From Platanthera guangdongensis (lineage: Eukaryota; Streptophyta; Magnoliopsida; Asparagales; Orchidaceae), in contig CM077160.1 in assembly GCA_039583875.1 (NCBI GenBank), positions 110,813,314 to 110,877,313 of the forward strand: a stretch of DNA of 64,000 nt, written 5' to 3'. Both the position numbers and the translations under genes were made by a program. How positions within the stretch are numbered: position 1 is the first letter of the stretch; each line of letters starts with the position of its first letter. The notes beneath the pieces were generated by a model. The model had not been told where the DNA came from, did no database searches, and saw only the letters and a program-made list of their open reading frames with translations. Shown piece by piece: positions 31,769 to 42,156 of this stretch.

Positions 31769-33496
31769 CTAACGCAATCTCCGTGAGTTCGAGGTGTGGC
31801 ACGTGAATTGATTTCCCGCATCCATAGGTACCGTCTTGGTACTTTGGTCCTTTGTGGGATGAGTTTCCATCTCGACAACCCGAACGAGGGAAGCCACCAG
31901 CGTCACCTGGCTATCATCCATATCCTTCTCCAATTTGTAGAGTTGTCCCTCCATGAGTAACTCACTTCCAGCGAGGTCGAATTAGGGAGGTTGGGAAAAG
32001 CCATTAGCAAAGGGGGTGGCGTGAGAAATAAGAGAGATGAGCCCTCACCAAGGAGACGTCGAATGACATATGCTCGGTCAATTTTGCCTCAACAAAAATT
32101 ATCTTAGCCTCGGTCTCTACCACTCTCACCTCCACCACAAAGTAAGAAGCCTCAAATGCACGGATCTTATCCTCGGTGGCAAGAAATTTCCTTGCAAAGA
32201 GCTTGAGGATCAGAAGGAGCAATCAAGAGCCCCGGTTGGCGAGGTAGAGGGAAGGGGAAGGACCGGAAAAAAACTTCTGTTTCATATTGCCTGCATATAA
32301 CAAGAGCGACGTTGAAAGCATCATTGTTCGGATCGTCGTCCTCTATTCAAGACGGAAGGCGTGAACTAAGGCGGACCTGATTCTTGTCAAAATCCCAAGA
32401 GATCAAGGGATCCCCATGAGGTCACAACTCCCAGACCCTTCGCCGCAGTTAGAATGTAACTTTGGGTCTTCAAAAGATTCTTCTCCCCTATCTTCGTGTC
32501 ACTGTGTGCATGACACAGCCTTATGGCGCCACGGACGAGAGGGCTCCGCCTCGACCTGTCGAGGTGACTCTGAGAGGAGGACCTCCATATCCTTGAGACT
32601 GACAGTCTAGCAAGGATGGCTAGAGGAGCTCATGCCTGTCGAAGGCTAGGTCACCTCAAAGATAGAATGAAGGGTGGTCATGGGTACTGGGAGAACTCCT
32701 TCAGAAAAAGTAAAAACAAAAATATTGAGACCTCGATAGCATAGGCGAGGTGTAAATCACCTTGATAAAAGCGACCACGCCTATGTGACCTTGTTTGAAC
32801 AAACCTTCGTTGGGTTTGAGGAAAGGAAATTTATCGAATCGTCGCTGGAAGTGAACGACGTCGAACCTTTTTTTGTGAGGGGGAGGTGGAGAGCGAGCCT
32901 ATGTGCCCACAACACAAGCGGAATGAAGAACTCGGCGCCCACCTGCTGCGGACGAAGCGGAATGGAGAAGTCGCCTCTAACAAAAACGAACCTCCCATTC
33001 CTATGGTGGACCTTATTAGAGGTCCCCAAGAGATTGAAGGTTTGGCTATTGAAGTAGACGATGTCATGATGAAGAACTTTTTTAATACCGTAAGGTTGAA
33101 CTCCATTCTCTCCTCGCGAATGAAACATATGTACGCGACAACGGCCGAGACGACATTGGGGTTGATCTAAGACGAGGCTAACCCAAAGTAGTGAAGTACC
33201 TAGCAACACTCAGGCCACAATGGGGCTCGCATCCCCATTTCGAAATGCGCCCAGGAGAAGGTGAGCTGATCAAGGAAGAAGGTGTTGATGAATTCACAAT
33301 CTTTGGGTAGCCTTGCTTCAGATCCCATAGGGAGGTATCGAGACTAGAAGTATTCCAACTCAGCCTCAGTGATCTTAGACTTTTTGAAAACATTGGTTGA
33401 GAACTTCTCCGCGCAACTCAAGCGAACAACCTCGGTCTCTTCAAGGGTTGATATCGCAACATAAATTGTCTAGTGTGGAAGACTCGTGAAATTCAT
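31769..33496 (-). pseudogene. Retrotransposon ORF, Transposase_28-like, degenerate
   Basis: From an ATG complement at 33494-33496 the minus strand reads MNFTSLPH, then a frame with in-frame stops holding LTFSWAHFEMGMRAPLWPEC, VLRYFGLASS and INPNVVSAVVAYMF. This is the layout of the plant 'putative gypsy type transposon' domain (Transposase_28, PF04195, by memory of the pattern). Charged, heptad-like segments follow at 32222-32004 and 31954-31769. The same ORF type lies on the plus strand at 43686-45493, with matching LAFPLAHFEMG and FLKYAG motifs. The function is unknown; it is usually found in non-autonomous LTR elements. Confidence 0.65.
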
Positions 33497-33545
33497 CTCG
33501 CCTAAAAGAAATGCGGACAGAAAGCGCATTTAATGTTGACCCAAG

Positions 33546-33562
33546 TTTGCCTATTTATAGAT
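33546..33562 (-). promoter_or_regulatory. TATA box upstream of minus-strand ORF
   Basis: The minus strand reads CTATCTATAAATAGGC, about 55 bases upstream of the ATG at 33496. The plus-strand relative has TATAAATA about 95 bases before its ATG. Confidence 0.5.
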
Positions 33563-34286
33563 AGGTCCCACGGACTTTGCGCGAGGAAAATCGGGGACGG
33601 GGCATGATGCGCAAGGCCAAGAGATAGCCAAGACCAATCTTGATTTTGCCTCATCAGCAAATATGAATCACCACCACCCCACCACCATACTTCGTTAAAG
33701 AATGATCTCGTTGATAAGAAGGGTAAAAAAAAATCGTGACAAATCACTAGAGTGAAAACAAGTCGTGCAGATAAAGATAAATTTGTCACCTAAAGGCGCC
33801 TTAATCACACAAAAAATATAAATGTCAAAATTCACGAGGAAAATCATAAAATACAACAAAGATTTACACCAACAAAGTAATAAAAATAAACTCAGAGCAT
33901 GGTCAAAGGACCATAGCGATGCGGGGTATGTGTGTGGTGACCTTGCTAGTTCACTTTGCAAGCGATCGAAAATTTCTCGTTAGTCCACGCCAAATGCTCC
34001 TCGCCGTGCCAAATGTGCTCCTCCATCCTCAGAGGGTCGATGGCGCCAATACACGTGTGAAAACCGTGAAGATCGACCTCAAGCTAGTACTGTCGATGCT
34101 CCAAGTCGGTCGGTTGCCTATTCAAGTCATTGATGGAGAAGTATTTCTCCACGGCCACTTCAAGACGACGGTCGAACTCAGTCTTTGATGCCCGAATCCC
34201 AGCGAGGTGAGGCGTCGGTTCGGCTTGCAGGAAACAAACAAATCCACCTTTGATTCAAGGGAAAGGGAGGTTGAGGCTAGTAGAGT
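33563..34286. other. Spacer between two retroelement fragments
   Basis: Probably the 5' leader or LTR of the minus-strand element, followed by an undetermined gypsy-like stretch. The ORFs here have no motif that I recognise. Confidence 0.35.
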
Positions 34287-34705
34287 TTGGAACTTGCTGG
34301 GAGAGGTACCTATGATGTCGAGGATCTGACGTCGTACTACGAGCCTCGCGAGTATGTGAACACGAGCAGTGGAGATACCCAGCTGTCCCCACCCCCACAT
34401 TTGTTGTCTTACCACACTCATACTCCACCTACGTCTGATAGCGACTACAGCCCGCCCACTGCTGACACCCAGTCACCTGGGTATTCGTCTACTCTGGTTT
34501 CACCGACGGCACCGCCGATCGCACCGGGCTCCACCACTCGAGAGTTGAGAGATGAGAGCATCACAGAGGTCAGATCCCACCAGTTCGTTTCAAACATAAA
34601 CGAGCTACGATGTCATTACTTGGTACATTGGCATGACCGTCAAGACGCAGACGACGCTTGAATACTACCAGCAGAGCTCGATCAACTCGCCGCTTGACTT
34701 CGACT
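34287..34705 (+). pseudogene. Gypsy polyprotein C-terminus with chromodomain-like motif
   Basis: An open frame rich in Pro, Ser and Thr is followed by a short segment, CHYLVHWHDRQDADDA, a TGA at 34660 and ILPAELDQLAA. With the stop read as Trp, the pattern (YLVxW, then W-x-x-x-x-L) resembles a chromodomain. It sits about 60 bases before a polypurine tract and an LTR, as expected for the 3' end of a chromovirus. The rest of that element's pol is not visible upstream. Confidence 0.55.
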
Positions 34706-34750
34706 TCAGTATGATCGACTTCATTCATCGGAGATGAAGGCATTTCAGTC

Positions 34751-34759
34751 GAGGGGAGT
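34751..34759 (+). other. Polypurine tract before LTR copy 2
   Basis: GAGGGGAGT abuts the LTR start TGATGGGG, so this LTR is the 3' LTR of a plus-strand element. Confidence 0.65.
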
Positions 34760-36179
34760 TGATGGGGATCCATCAGATTGTGCACCAAAAGGGATTCGCC
34801 GCAAGGCGAGACTCACGTGCGTGTATTCGCGCAGGAATTGACCGGATCGTCGATCCGACTCCGCAAATGTGTCTGGATCCACGCGCGAGTCGAGATCATA
34901 TATTACTTTATATATTTTGGTTTATTGTTGTTGTATTTAAGTGGGTTTTTCCCCCGACCAATCATAGTCGTTGATTGGGATGTCAAAGTCATCTTATTAT
35001 TATAAATAGAGGTGTTATGGGCTGAACCAAGACATTGCAGAATTTTGGAGTCTTCATCCCAGATTTCAGCAATCACCCCACGGTGTCGATGTAGTGGAAC
35101 CAAGGTGACGACTCCTAAGTGCTCAATCTTCCCCCCAAAATACTACCCATCAAAAGCCCCTTTTTCCCCACCTCAAATCCTCCATTCACCCCCGGATTCA
35201 CCCCTAATAGTCGGCCAAAATCCATGTTACATCCCCTGGAAACAGCAGCCAGGCAACTCCCTTTTCCACTTAACCGGCCATCCTTCCGCCTAACCAACTC
35301 CGCTTGAACCCTCTCGTTCCTCCCACCACCCCACCCGCCTAACACCCCACCCGCCTAACTCCCCACCAAGGCCGACCACACTTCTCCCTCCAGAATCTCT
35401 ACAACCCTTTCCTCTTTAGATCTAAACCCCCTGCCGCCCCTCAACCCCTTACCCTGCATCCGGCAAGCCTCCAGCCCCCCCCCCAATCTACCTCACGATT
35501 ATTTTCGTGGATCCACCTCCTCACCGCCCTAATTCTACAGATCAGTACGGATATGAGAATTTCAGCCCACGATCGGTTATTTCCTCTATCCATGCGTCCT
35601 TTCACCGCCCGGATCCGCCATCAAACATTGGATCCATTCACGCCTCGCTCGGATCTACCCCCACGTGTCTGGATCTATCTATTTCTGATTTGTTTCCACC
35701 CTTCACTGCCGAGGACAGCCACATCCATCATTTTCCCGTCGTCGGTTTCACGTTTGATCGCCGCTCCACGCATCCGGATCTGAAATCTTCAGTGTCTCGA
35801 CCAACCCGCTACTTTGGTGAGCTTCTTCTTGTATTGATTTATGTGATTTAACATTATTATTGGATTGGTTATTGTGCTTGGCATGGATACGAATTTGTAG
35901 TGTTTTGTAGCGATATAGTTATAATTAGCAAGTGGGATCTATTCGCCGCGCACTTAGCCTTGGCCCTCCGAGCGGAGGAGAGTCACTAAATAATTGCTGA
36001 ATTGAATGCTTGTTTTATTTCCTTTTAATTGATTGCGTGGGTTGAAATTTTCATTGCTCGAATTATTTTATCGCCGTTGGCGAAGATTTGCATTGCATTT
36101 AGAGTTGGATTAGTGTCACGTCCACACCCCTCCCCTAGAAGTCTAGGTTTTAGTGCACCCTATAGTCTACCCTACATCA
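34760..36179 (+). mobile_element. LTR of the TGATG family, copy 2 (1420 bp)
   Basis: Starts TGATGGGGATCCATC and ends ACCCTACATCA, so TGATG/CATCA form a short terminal inverted repeat. Inside are the CCAATCATAGTCGTTGA block, TATAAATA at 35001-35008, a C-rich leader with many GGATC words, and near 35940 a CGCCGCGCAC...CTCCGAGCGGAG block conserved in copy 3. No duplication is seen across it (GGAGT left, GTCAA right), consistent with a 3' LTR. Confidence 0.85.
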
Positions 36180-36734
36180 GTCAATCCGGATTGGCTTGGT
36201 AACAAATGCTCGGTTACAAAGGTTTTTATCCAAGAGCACTCCAAGAGGAGTATTTCTTCGTCTACGATTCAACGAGGTTCAAAGGAATAGCAACAAAAAT
36301 CTACAGATTGACCGGTTCAAATACCAAGGAATACCTTTAAGAGAGACGATGAGACTGTTAGACTCAAAGAATTCTCGGCTTCAGCAATGTGTTATGCATG
36401 TCTTAAGAACTTTTTGTCCTAGGAGTTGCATAAGGACATGAATACCCCTTGCAAATAACTTCTATTGGAATAATAAAGCCTGTCTTCGAATTTTAACATA
36501 GCTACTATTCTATAGTCTAACCCATCGGTGTTAAATATCATTCAGCACACAACTGAGATACTGTTTGCAAGTAAATTATTCTGCATGTTAAAAATGGTTT
36601 AAATGTAGTACAGAAATTTTTCCTCATGACAGTGTATAGGAAAGCCACATAAAACCTGTAGAACTCATGAAAACAAATTTGACTAGAACAGATTCTCTAA
36701 CAATTAACCAAAAAACAATATAAGAAAATTGCAC
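36180..36734 (-). other. AUG3: AUG3 intron, left part
   Basis: AT-rich sequence after the donor site of the 36735-36790 exon. I translated it on the minus strand and found no further AUG3 exon before LTR copy 2. Confidence 0.6.
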
Positions 36735-36790
36735 CATTTTTTGCCGATTTATGTAGCACTCCTGTCGCATAACTTTCAAGTCGTAATCCC
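36735..36790 (-). CDS. AUG3: AUG3 exon (augmin complex subunit 3), part 3
   Basis: A 56-bp exon bounded on the minus strand by acceptor TTCTTACAG and donor GTGCAA. It enters in phase 1 and encodes DYDLKVMRQECYINRQKM after a split Gly codon. From memory, Arabidopsis AUG3 continues QGDYDLKVMRQE at exactly this point. AUG3 is a coiled-coil subunit of the eight-protein augmin complex that recruits gamma-tubulin to existing microtubules in spindle, phragmoplast and cortex. The next exon to the left is not in the window, so the gene is either very long or broken. Confidence 0.85.
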
Positions 36791-36909
36791 CTGTAAGAAT
36801 GAATGTAGAACAAGTTAGGCCAGAGGACAAATATAGTATGAAAGTCTATGCTGAGTTTGTTGAATATCAACACCCCCTGCAAAATTAATAGTAATAATAA
36901 TAAACAAAC
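36791..36909 (-). other. AUG3: AUG3 short intron (119 bp)
   Basis: The minus strand has GTTTGT at the donor and TTCTTACAG at the acceptor. It is AT-rich, as plant introns are, and joins the two flanking exons in frame through a GGG glycine codon. Confidence 0.85.
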
Positions 36910-36967
36910 CCTGTAAAATGTAAGTATCTTGAAGCTGAGCAAGCTCTGAACATAAGCGGGGGATAGT
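36910..36967 (-). CDS. AUG3: AUG3 exon (augmin complex subunit 3), part 2
   Basis: A 58-bp exon after acceptor ACTTTTGCAG, ending CAGG before GTTTGT. It encodes TIPRLCSELAQLQDTYILQ plus the first base of Gly. The LAQLQDTYILQG motif is, in my memory of plant AUG3 proteins, nearly invariant; the usual CWEL reads CSEL here, a notable change of a conserved Trp. The entry phase 0 matches the phase 0 exit of the exon at 63467-63536. The short, AT-flanked exon stands out from the transposon sequence around it. Confidence 0.88.
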
Positions 36968-37471
36968 CTGCAAAAGTATGAGAAAACAAACGCAGTTCAA
37001 GTTTGAGTCCAACATGAACCAGATTCTAAACAATGCAAAAATACAGTGCTATAGTTCATTAGAGCTTCTAAATATTCATTGCAGCATATAATTTCTTGTT
37101 CATGATAACATTAAAATATTTCTACAACAGCAAGATATGGTGATCAATTTACTAAGATGCCTTAATTAATCTCTCTAGTCTAGTTCAACAAATCTTTCAT
37201 TGACCAATCAAGAACAAAATCCTGCAGCACTCAACAATGCAAATACATAAATAGAAACAGAGATTTAAGTTCATTAGATTGACTGGGAGCTAAAAGTCAA
37301 CTATATGAGAATAAATGAATGATAGGATTATTCCCTATAACATCATCTAATTTGAAGGGCACAGGAAATGATTTTTAATTGAAGGACCAAGGCCCAAAAG
37401 ACCATTACGGTTAAATAGTTCTGAAGATGTGTGGAATATGAAGGTAACTGCATGCACCTCAATCCTATAGG

Positions 37472-37476
37472 ATCTT
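37472..37476. repeat. Target-site duplication ATCTT (left)
   Basis: Repeated at 38781-38785 on the other side of the solo LTR. Confidence 0.95.
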
Positions 37477-38780
37477 TGATGGGGGACCATCTAGCGTGAT
37501 TCGACGCAAGGACCCCACCTTTGTTTATTCACGCGGGTGGACATGATCGAATCAGCGATCGGCCACCGCGGATGCGTCCGGCACGTCGTTCCGATGTTTT
37601 TTCATATATAGCTTTAATATTTTTGGGCAATATTTCATGTATTTATGGCCCCGAAACGATCAGCAAATCTTAGTCGTTGACTTCGGGTGCCCTAATTTCT
37701 GTTTCTTATAAATAAGATGTTAGGGCTGCACTTTTCTTCTCATTGCTGATATTTGGAGAGTTCTTCCTCATTTGTGGTTATTCCCTCCGTGGTGCCGACT
37801 CCGTGGAACCCCATGGTGAGAACTCCTCAGGTAAGCTTCTTGTATCTTTGGTTTTCTCCATTTACGCACTCCACCTTGTTGTCCAACCGTCGTTGTACCC
37901 CCCTAATTCCCCTCCAGCCCTCCCACAAACCGCCGCCCCATTTCCCTTGATGTCCGCCTCCTCCCCATCAGGCCGCCGCCCACTGTGCCACCCAGAGTCC
38001 GTCGGCAGCCCTTCTCCACCCTGTTTCCAGCCACCACCACCCCCCCATGTGTTGCTCGTACAATCCAGTGCACTGTCGTTGTTCCCCCATTCCGTGGAAA
38101 TACTTCCTAACCTCATTCCCCTCTCGATTTAAGCCAGATCCGGTCATTACAGACCAGATCTAGCCGCCCCCTTCACCCCCACCCATCTGTTGTCATCGTC
38201 CCACCCCGTGGAACCACTTTCACAACCCCTAATTCTCATCAGATCGATCTGGGAATTCCAGCCCAGATCCAGCCCCACTCCCCTCCGATCCAACCCTCCC
38301 AACCCCTAACCAGCCTTCCCCTTGCCAGATCAGTGCACCCACCATCGGAACCCCTCTTTTAGCCCTCCAACGTTCAGATCTAATTTTATTATAGCAACCC
38401 TAATATTTTGTGTTGTATTTTGTGGTGGCTATTGGTTGTAAAATATTGTTGTGATTTGGTTATTACATGCTTGCTTGAGATTTTATTTTATTGTAGTATT
38501 TGCTTCATGATAAATCTCTAATTGCAGGAAGGATTGAGTCGTCGCGCGCTTGTTTTTATCCCTCCGTGCGGAGGAAAGGCACCGCTTTAACCTTAAAAGA
38601 AAATGCTTCTCTCATTTATGAATTGATGTTATGTTAGTTATATTATTTGATTGTTTGTGTTAATTGTTCACGCTTAACTGCAAGTATTGCATGCATTGAG
38701 TCATTGGAAAGTCGAGAGTCAACTCTCACTCACCACTACTGTGCATTCTAGGAGTCCACTACACACCCGACCCTACATCA
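37477..38780 (+). mobile_element. Solo LTR, TGATG family, copy 3 (1304 bp)
   Basis: TGATGGGGGACCATC at the start and ACCCTACATCA at the end, flanked by perfect ATCTT duplications. TATAAATA is at 37707-37714. A GT at the end of the first conserved block (near 37830) and CTAATTGCAG near 38527 could bound an intron in the LTR leader. The CGCGCGCTTG...CTCCGTGCGGAGG block near 38570 matches copy 2. A solo LTR forms when the two LTRs of an element recombine and delete the body. Confidence 0.95.
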
Positions 38781-38785
38781 ATCTT
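38781..38785. repeat. Target-site duplication ATCTT (right)
   Basis: Partner of 37472-37476. Confidence 0.95.
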
Positions 38786-39039
38786 GCTTCCAGTATGATA
38801 AATATTTTGTTGTCAATGGCCATTAATTACCAATGGAAAGTTTGATAATAAAGCTAACATGTGGTGAAAGATGCTTAGGTGTTTAACCCCATTGTAAACT
38901 AAAGATTCAACACATCAACCTTGAGAGTTCAGCATCAATACTATGAGCAATCCGGTGGTGTGCATCTTCTTTACCTCTTCGCCCTCGACTTTCTCACAGG
39001 TATCTAAGAAGTATGTCATCTGTCTAAATGACTCGGGCA
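38786..39039. other. Spacer after solo LTR
   Basis: Non-coding, AT-rich; probably residual AUG3 intron passing into a copia fragment. Nothing else is seen. Confidence 0.4.
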
Positions 39040-39316
39040 AAAAATAAGAATACACTTTTGCTTATGCATTGTAGCAATAAGGCAATCATCTATATAATCA
39101 AAAATTGTGTTACACGAAAGAACAAAGCATGTAGAAGTGGAATAGCATTTCATCAAAAAGGAGGTCATCAATAAGCGTCTACGCATTTTGTTCGTTACAT
39201 CAGACAAAGAAATAAAGACCTGGCTGACATATTCCCCAAACAGCTTTCCTAGTCCCTCTTTGATATATGCGTCAAGTTGAGCATGATTGATATATATGTT
39301 TCAGTTGAGGGGAAGC
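39040..39316 (+). pseudogene. Ty1/copia RNase H C-terminal fragment
   Basis: In broken frames: IIYITKNCVTRKNKAC (the HERTKH region), FVRYIRQRNKDLADIFPKQL, then SLFDICVKLSMIDIYVS and a stop. This is the standard copia 3' end. It is followed by a purine-rich GTTGAGGGGAAG and then CGTTAAAGCCC, a probable 3' LTR start (TGTTAAAG decayed). Confidence 0.8.
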
Positions 39317-40599
39317 GTTAAAGCCCATGTGTAAATCTCAAAGTGTGTACTAATTTTTCCGCTTGTGAAGCTTCTCAAATTTTTAACACATCATATACAA
39401 CAACGCAACACTCAAGCCTTTATCCCACTATAGTGGGGTCAGCAATTTCTCAAATGATATATATTCATAAGGGTAACTAAATTTTACGTTGGTCGTCTAC
39501 CTAACACAACTTTCACCATTTTTCATCTGGGCATGGTGTTGAACCCGGAAACGACGGTTCAACGAAAAATTCGGATTGGAGTTGTAGCTTGCCTTTACTT
39601 TTCTGAAGCGATATACTAGACTCAGGACTTAAGAGTTTGGAGACCTTCCCACCAGAACCTCAAACAGATCCTGAGCCGCAACGAGAAGGTCCCACCACAC
39701 ACCCAGAAGATCTTAGATTGCTTCCCCTCTCAATCCAAAGTTGGATCGGGCACCTTCGGAGGGTTTTGAGAGCTCCCGACTACTCACCCGAAAACCACTG
39801 TGAATAGTGAGTCGAAGTTGTTGCCTACCAAAGAGGAGATAAAACAAGAAGAGATCAACTTCAAAGGTCACCCTGGGGGTCTATTTATAATTTTTTAGGG
39901 AAGGTCTGCGGATAGCGAAATCCCGCCTTTTGGTTTTACTAAACGCAGCCCAAATTGGTCTGCCAATAGTGGAATCTCGTTGTTTGATAAGGCTAGTACC
40001 AAACCAAAATGGGGCCTCCGGGAAACCGAGAACTTATTTCCCCTTGGGCGGGTTGAGTGGGTCTCGCCCCACTCCCCTGAGTAGCGAGTGCCCGAAAGGG
40101 ACGGGTTTTTGCTTCTTGCTCCCTGTCCTGGGTCGAGTGTGAGCCAACCAGCACCACTCGCTTGAGCAGCGAGTGCCCGAAGGGGTCGGCTTCTAGCTCC
40201 TCGTTCTCTGCCCCGGGTCGAGTGCGAGCCAACTAGCCCCACTCGCACCATCTACACGCTTGGTGGCTCTTTTCTCGCTCAATCACGCCACTGTTTGGCA
40301 GTACCACTCGACAAATACGGGGTTGCACAAAATCTCCGCTCTTTTCGAGTTTTCCCCAAGCTCGGAATGATCGTTCAACCCCACTGTTATTTGGCAAGTG
40401 AGGGCTAAGTGAATCTCTCGGTGGGTCCCACCGAAGCTTATATAAACCAAAAGGGGGAGGGAGGTCACCTCTAAGAGTTCCCCCTCAACCTCCCCAATTT
40501 CTTGTTTGCTTTCTAACATCAAGTCGATCACGAAAGCAGCTCTCGCTCGCCTCGCCGCAGACAAAGAGAAGAGCTAGAGCACAGAGTAGAGAAAAGTCA
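39317..40599. other. LTR-like and promoter-like spacer
   Basis: No gene recognised. It begins as the decayed LTR of the copia fragment. Within it are TATAAATAG on the minus strand near 39888, TTATATAAA on the plus strand near 40438, and an 85-bp direct duplication. A block near 39395-39440 (CTCAAGCC...CCCACTATAGTGGGGTCAGC) resembles a phrase common in plant short repeats. The likely origin is retroelement leader sequence. Confidence 0.4.
40060..40240. repeat. 85-bp direct duplication
   Basis: Blocks containing AGCGAGTGCCCGAA start at 40083 and 40168. Each is followed by a TGCTTCTTGCTCCCTG-like and a GGGTCGAGTG segment. The copies have diverged visibly. Confidence 0.75.
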
Positions 40600-42156
40600 T
40601 TGACCCTAAAAGCTGAGACTTCCAGGAAGGTCAGAGAAAATTCAACACTCTCAGAGAGACAAGACACAGTCTCTGAGTGTACAGAATCATCCTCATCAGG
40701 AGGAGACCTGACTGAGGAGGAACTGTCTCTCTTCTCTAGACAGTTCAAGAAGATGTTGAGGAGAAGAAGGCAGGGCAGTTGGAAGGGTCCAGCTGGAGAC
40801 TCTTCTCTCAGGAAGACCAATCATCCAGGGAAACCCAGGAAGAACAAATCTAGGGACAGGTATGGATCTTTACAGAACAAATATGTTAAGACTAATATTG
40901 TGTTATTGTTGCAACAGGCAAGGGCATGTCATAACTGATTGCCCAACAAAAATAAAGGAGAAAAAGTCAGAGAACTGGAAGACTGGACAACACAAGATGG
41001 CTGACAAAAGCCTCTTGGCAAAGAAACAGTCTACATTGTCTGATAGTGAGTCTGATTCATCGGAATCAGAAAAGGAGGAGGCTCTCAAGCGCCTTATGGC
41101 TATTGAGGAGACCCAATCAAGAGAAGGAGATCGGGACTGTTCATGTTCTGCTAAGGTAAAACCAATCTCTCCTACTTTTGTCTCAGATTCTTTTTCTGCA
41201 TCAGAAAATGAATCATGTTCACACTCCTCTAATAATAGAGAACATGATTCAGATACTGAAGCTGATTTCAACACCCTTATCAACAGATAAGGGAAGTTAT
41301 TAAAGACCTTGATTGCAAGCAAAGAGCTTGTTAAGGATCAGGCCAGAGAATTAGAATCTCTGAGAGTAGTATCATTTCAGTTGAAAAGGACCAACATAAA
41401 GTTGGACTTACAAAAACTGAAGATTATAGATCTAACTAACAAGATAGATAGCCAGGCAGAAGTAATAGTAGAAAGTTCAAGACTGTCAAGGACCTGGAAG
41501 CAAAGCTTACCCAGGAAAGACGGCTCCTGACTCAGTTCTCAAAATCCAAGTCAGTGCTACCTATCATAGATACCATTTCTGCACCATTTAGAAGTGGAGT
41601 AGGGTATGGAAAAAACAAAAAGGTTATTAAGAAGTCTGAACCTAAGGGTAAAGCCCCAATGGGTCCAGTTAAGCTAACTCTCAAGCATCTGATTTCTATC
41701 AGATGCAATGGATCATGTGTTTCTGGACACATGAGCTCTGAGTGCACTACCAACAATGTCATAAAGAGCCTTGCTGGGAGGGACAGACATCTAAAGACAA
41801 TAAAAGCCAAAAACCACCACAAAAGGGTGATCAATCCAAGAAGCCAAGGTTTTCTTAGAGTTGGTCCCAGTGCACCACATCAAAACCTGAAAGGTAACGG
41901 TGTAAATTTTACACCACTACCTTAGAAGCTGGATGTCAAGTCTAAGTTACACAATAGAACAGCTTCAAATGTGCAACCAAAGAAAAGATACAACCGATTT
42001 GAGTGTTGGTGTTGTGGGAATGTTGGGCATTTTGCCCTAGATTGTTGGTATAATCCAACAGCACCTTCATATAAGACTCGACCAGTTTTGTTTAGAAAGT
42101 CTGTTGTGTTTCACACAGCAAGGACTCACACGAACCAAGGCCCCAAAACTATTTGA
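40600..42156 (+). pseudogene. Copia-type gag with two CCHC knuckles
   Basis: In three frames: a Ser/Glu-rich, basic start (EEELSLFSRQFKKMLRRRR), zinc knuckle 1 CYCCNRQGHVITDC near 40900, an acidic Ser-rich stretch (SDSESDSSESEKEEALKRLM), a long coiled coil (41309-41530), a basic linker, and knuckle 2 CWCCGNVGHFALDCW near 42010. It shows the same domain order and second knuckle as the gags of the long-LTR elements (CWCCGKVxHF), but retains a first knuckle I do not see there. It is cut off at about 42156, and no pol follows. Confidence 0.8.

Noticed and set aside
36842..36890. An additional AUG3 exon reading GGVDIQQTQHR between parts 2 and 3
   Set aside because: A TTTTGCAG acceptor precedes it, but there is no suitable donor, and parts 2 and 3 join in frame without it, matching the known protein.
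36624..37033. Continuous minus-strand ORFs across the AUG3 exons
   Set aside because: They include intron sequence. The splice-site model gives correct AUG3 residues while the ORFs give unrelated flanks.
39395..39440. SINE
   Set aside because: Only a short phrase (CCCACTATAGTGGGGTC) resembles common plant short repeats. No Pol III A/B boxes or tail with duplication were found.
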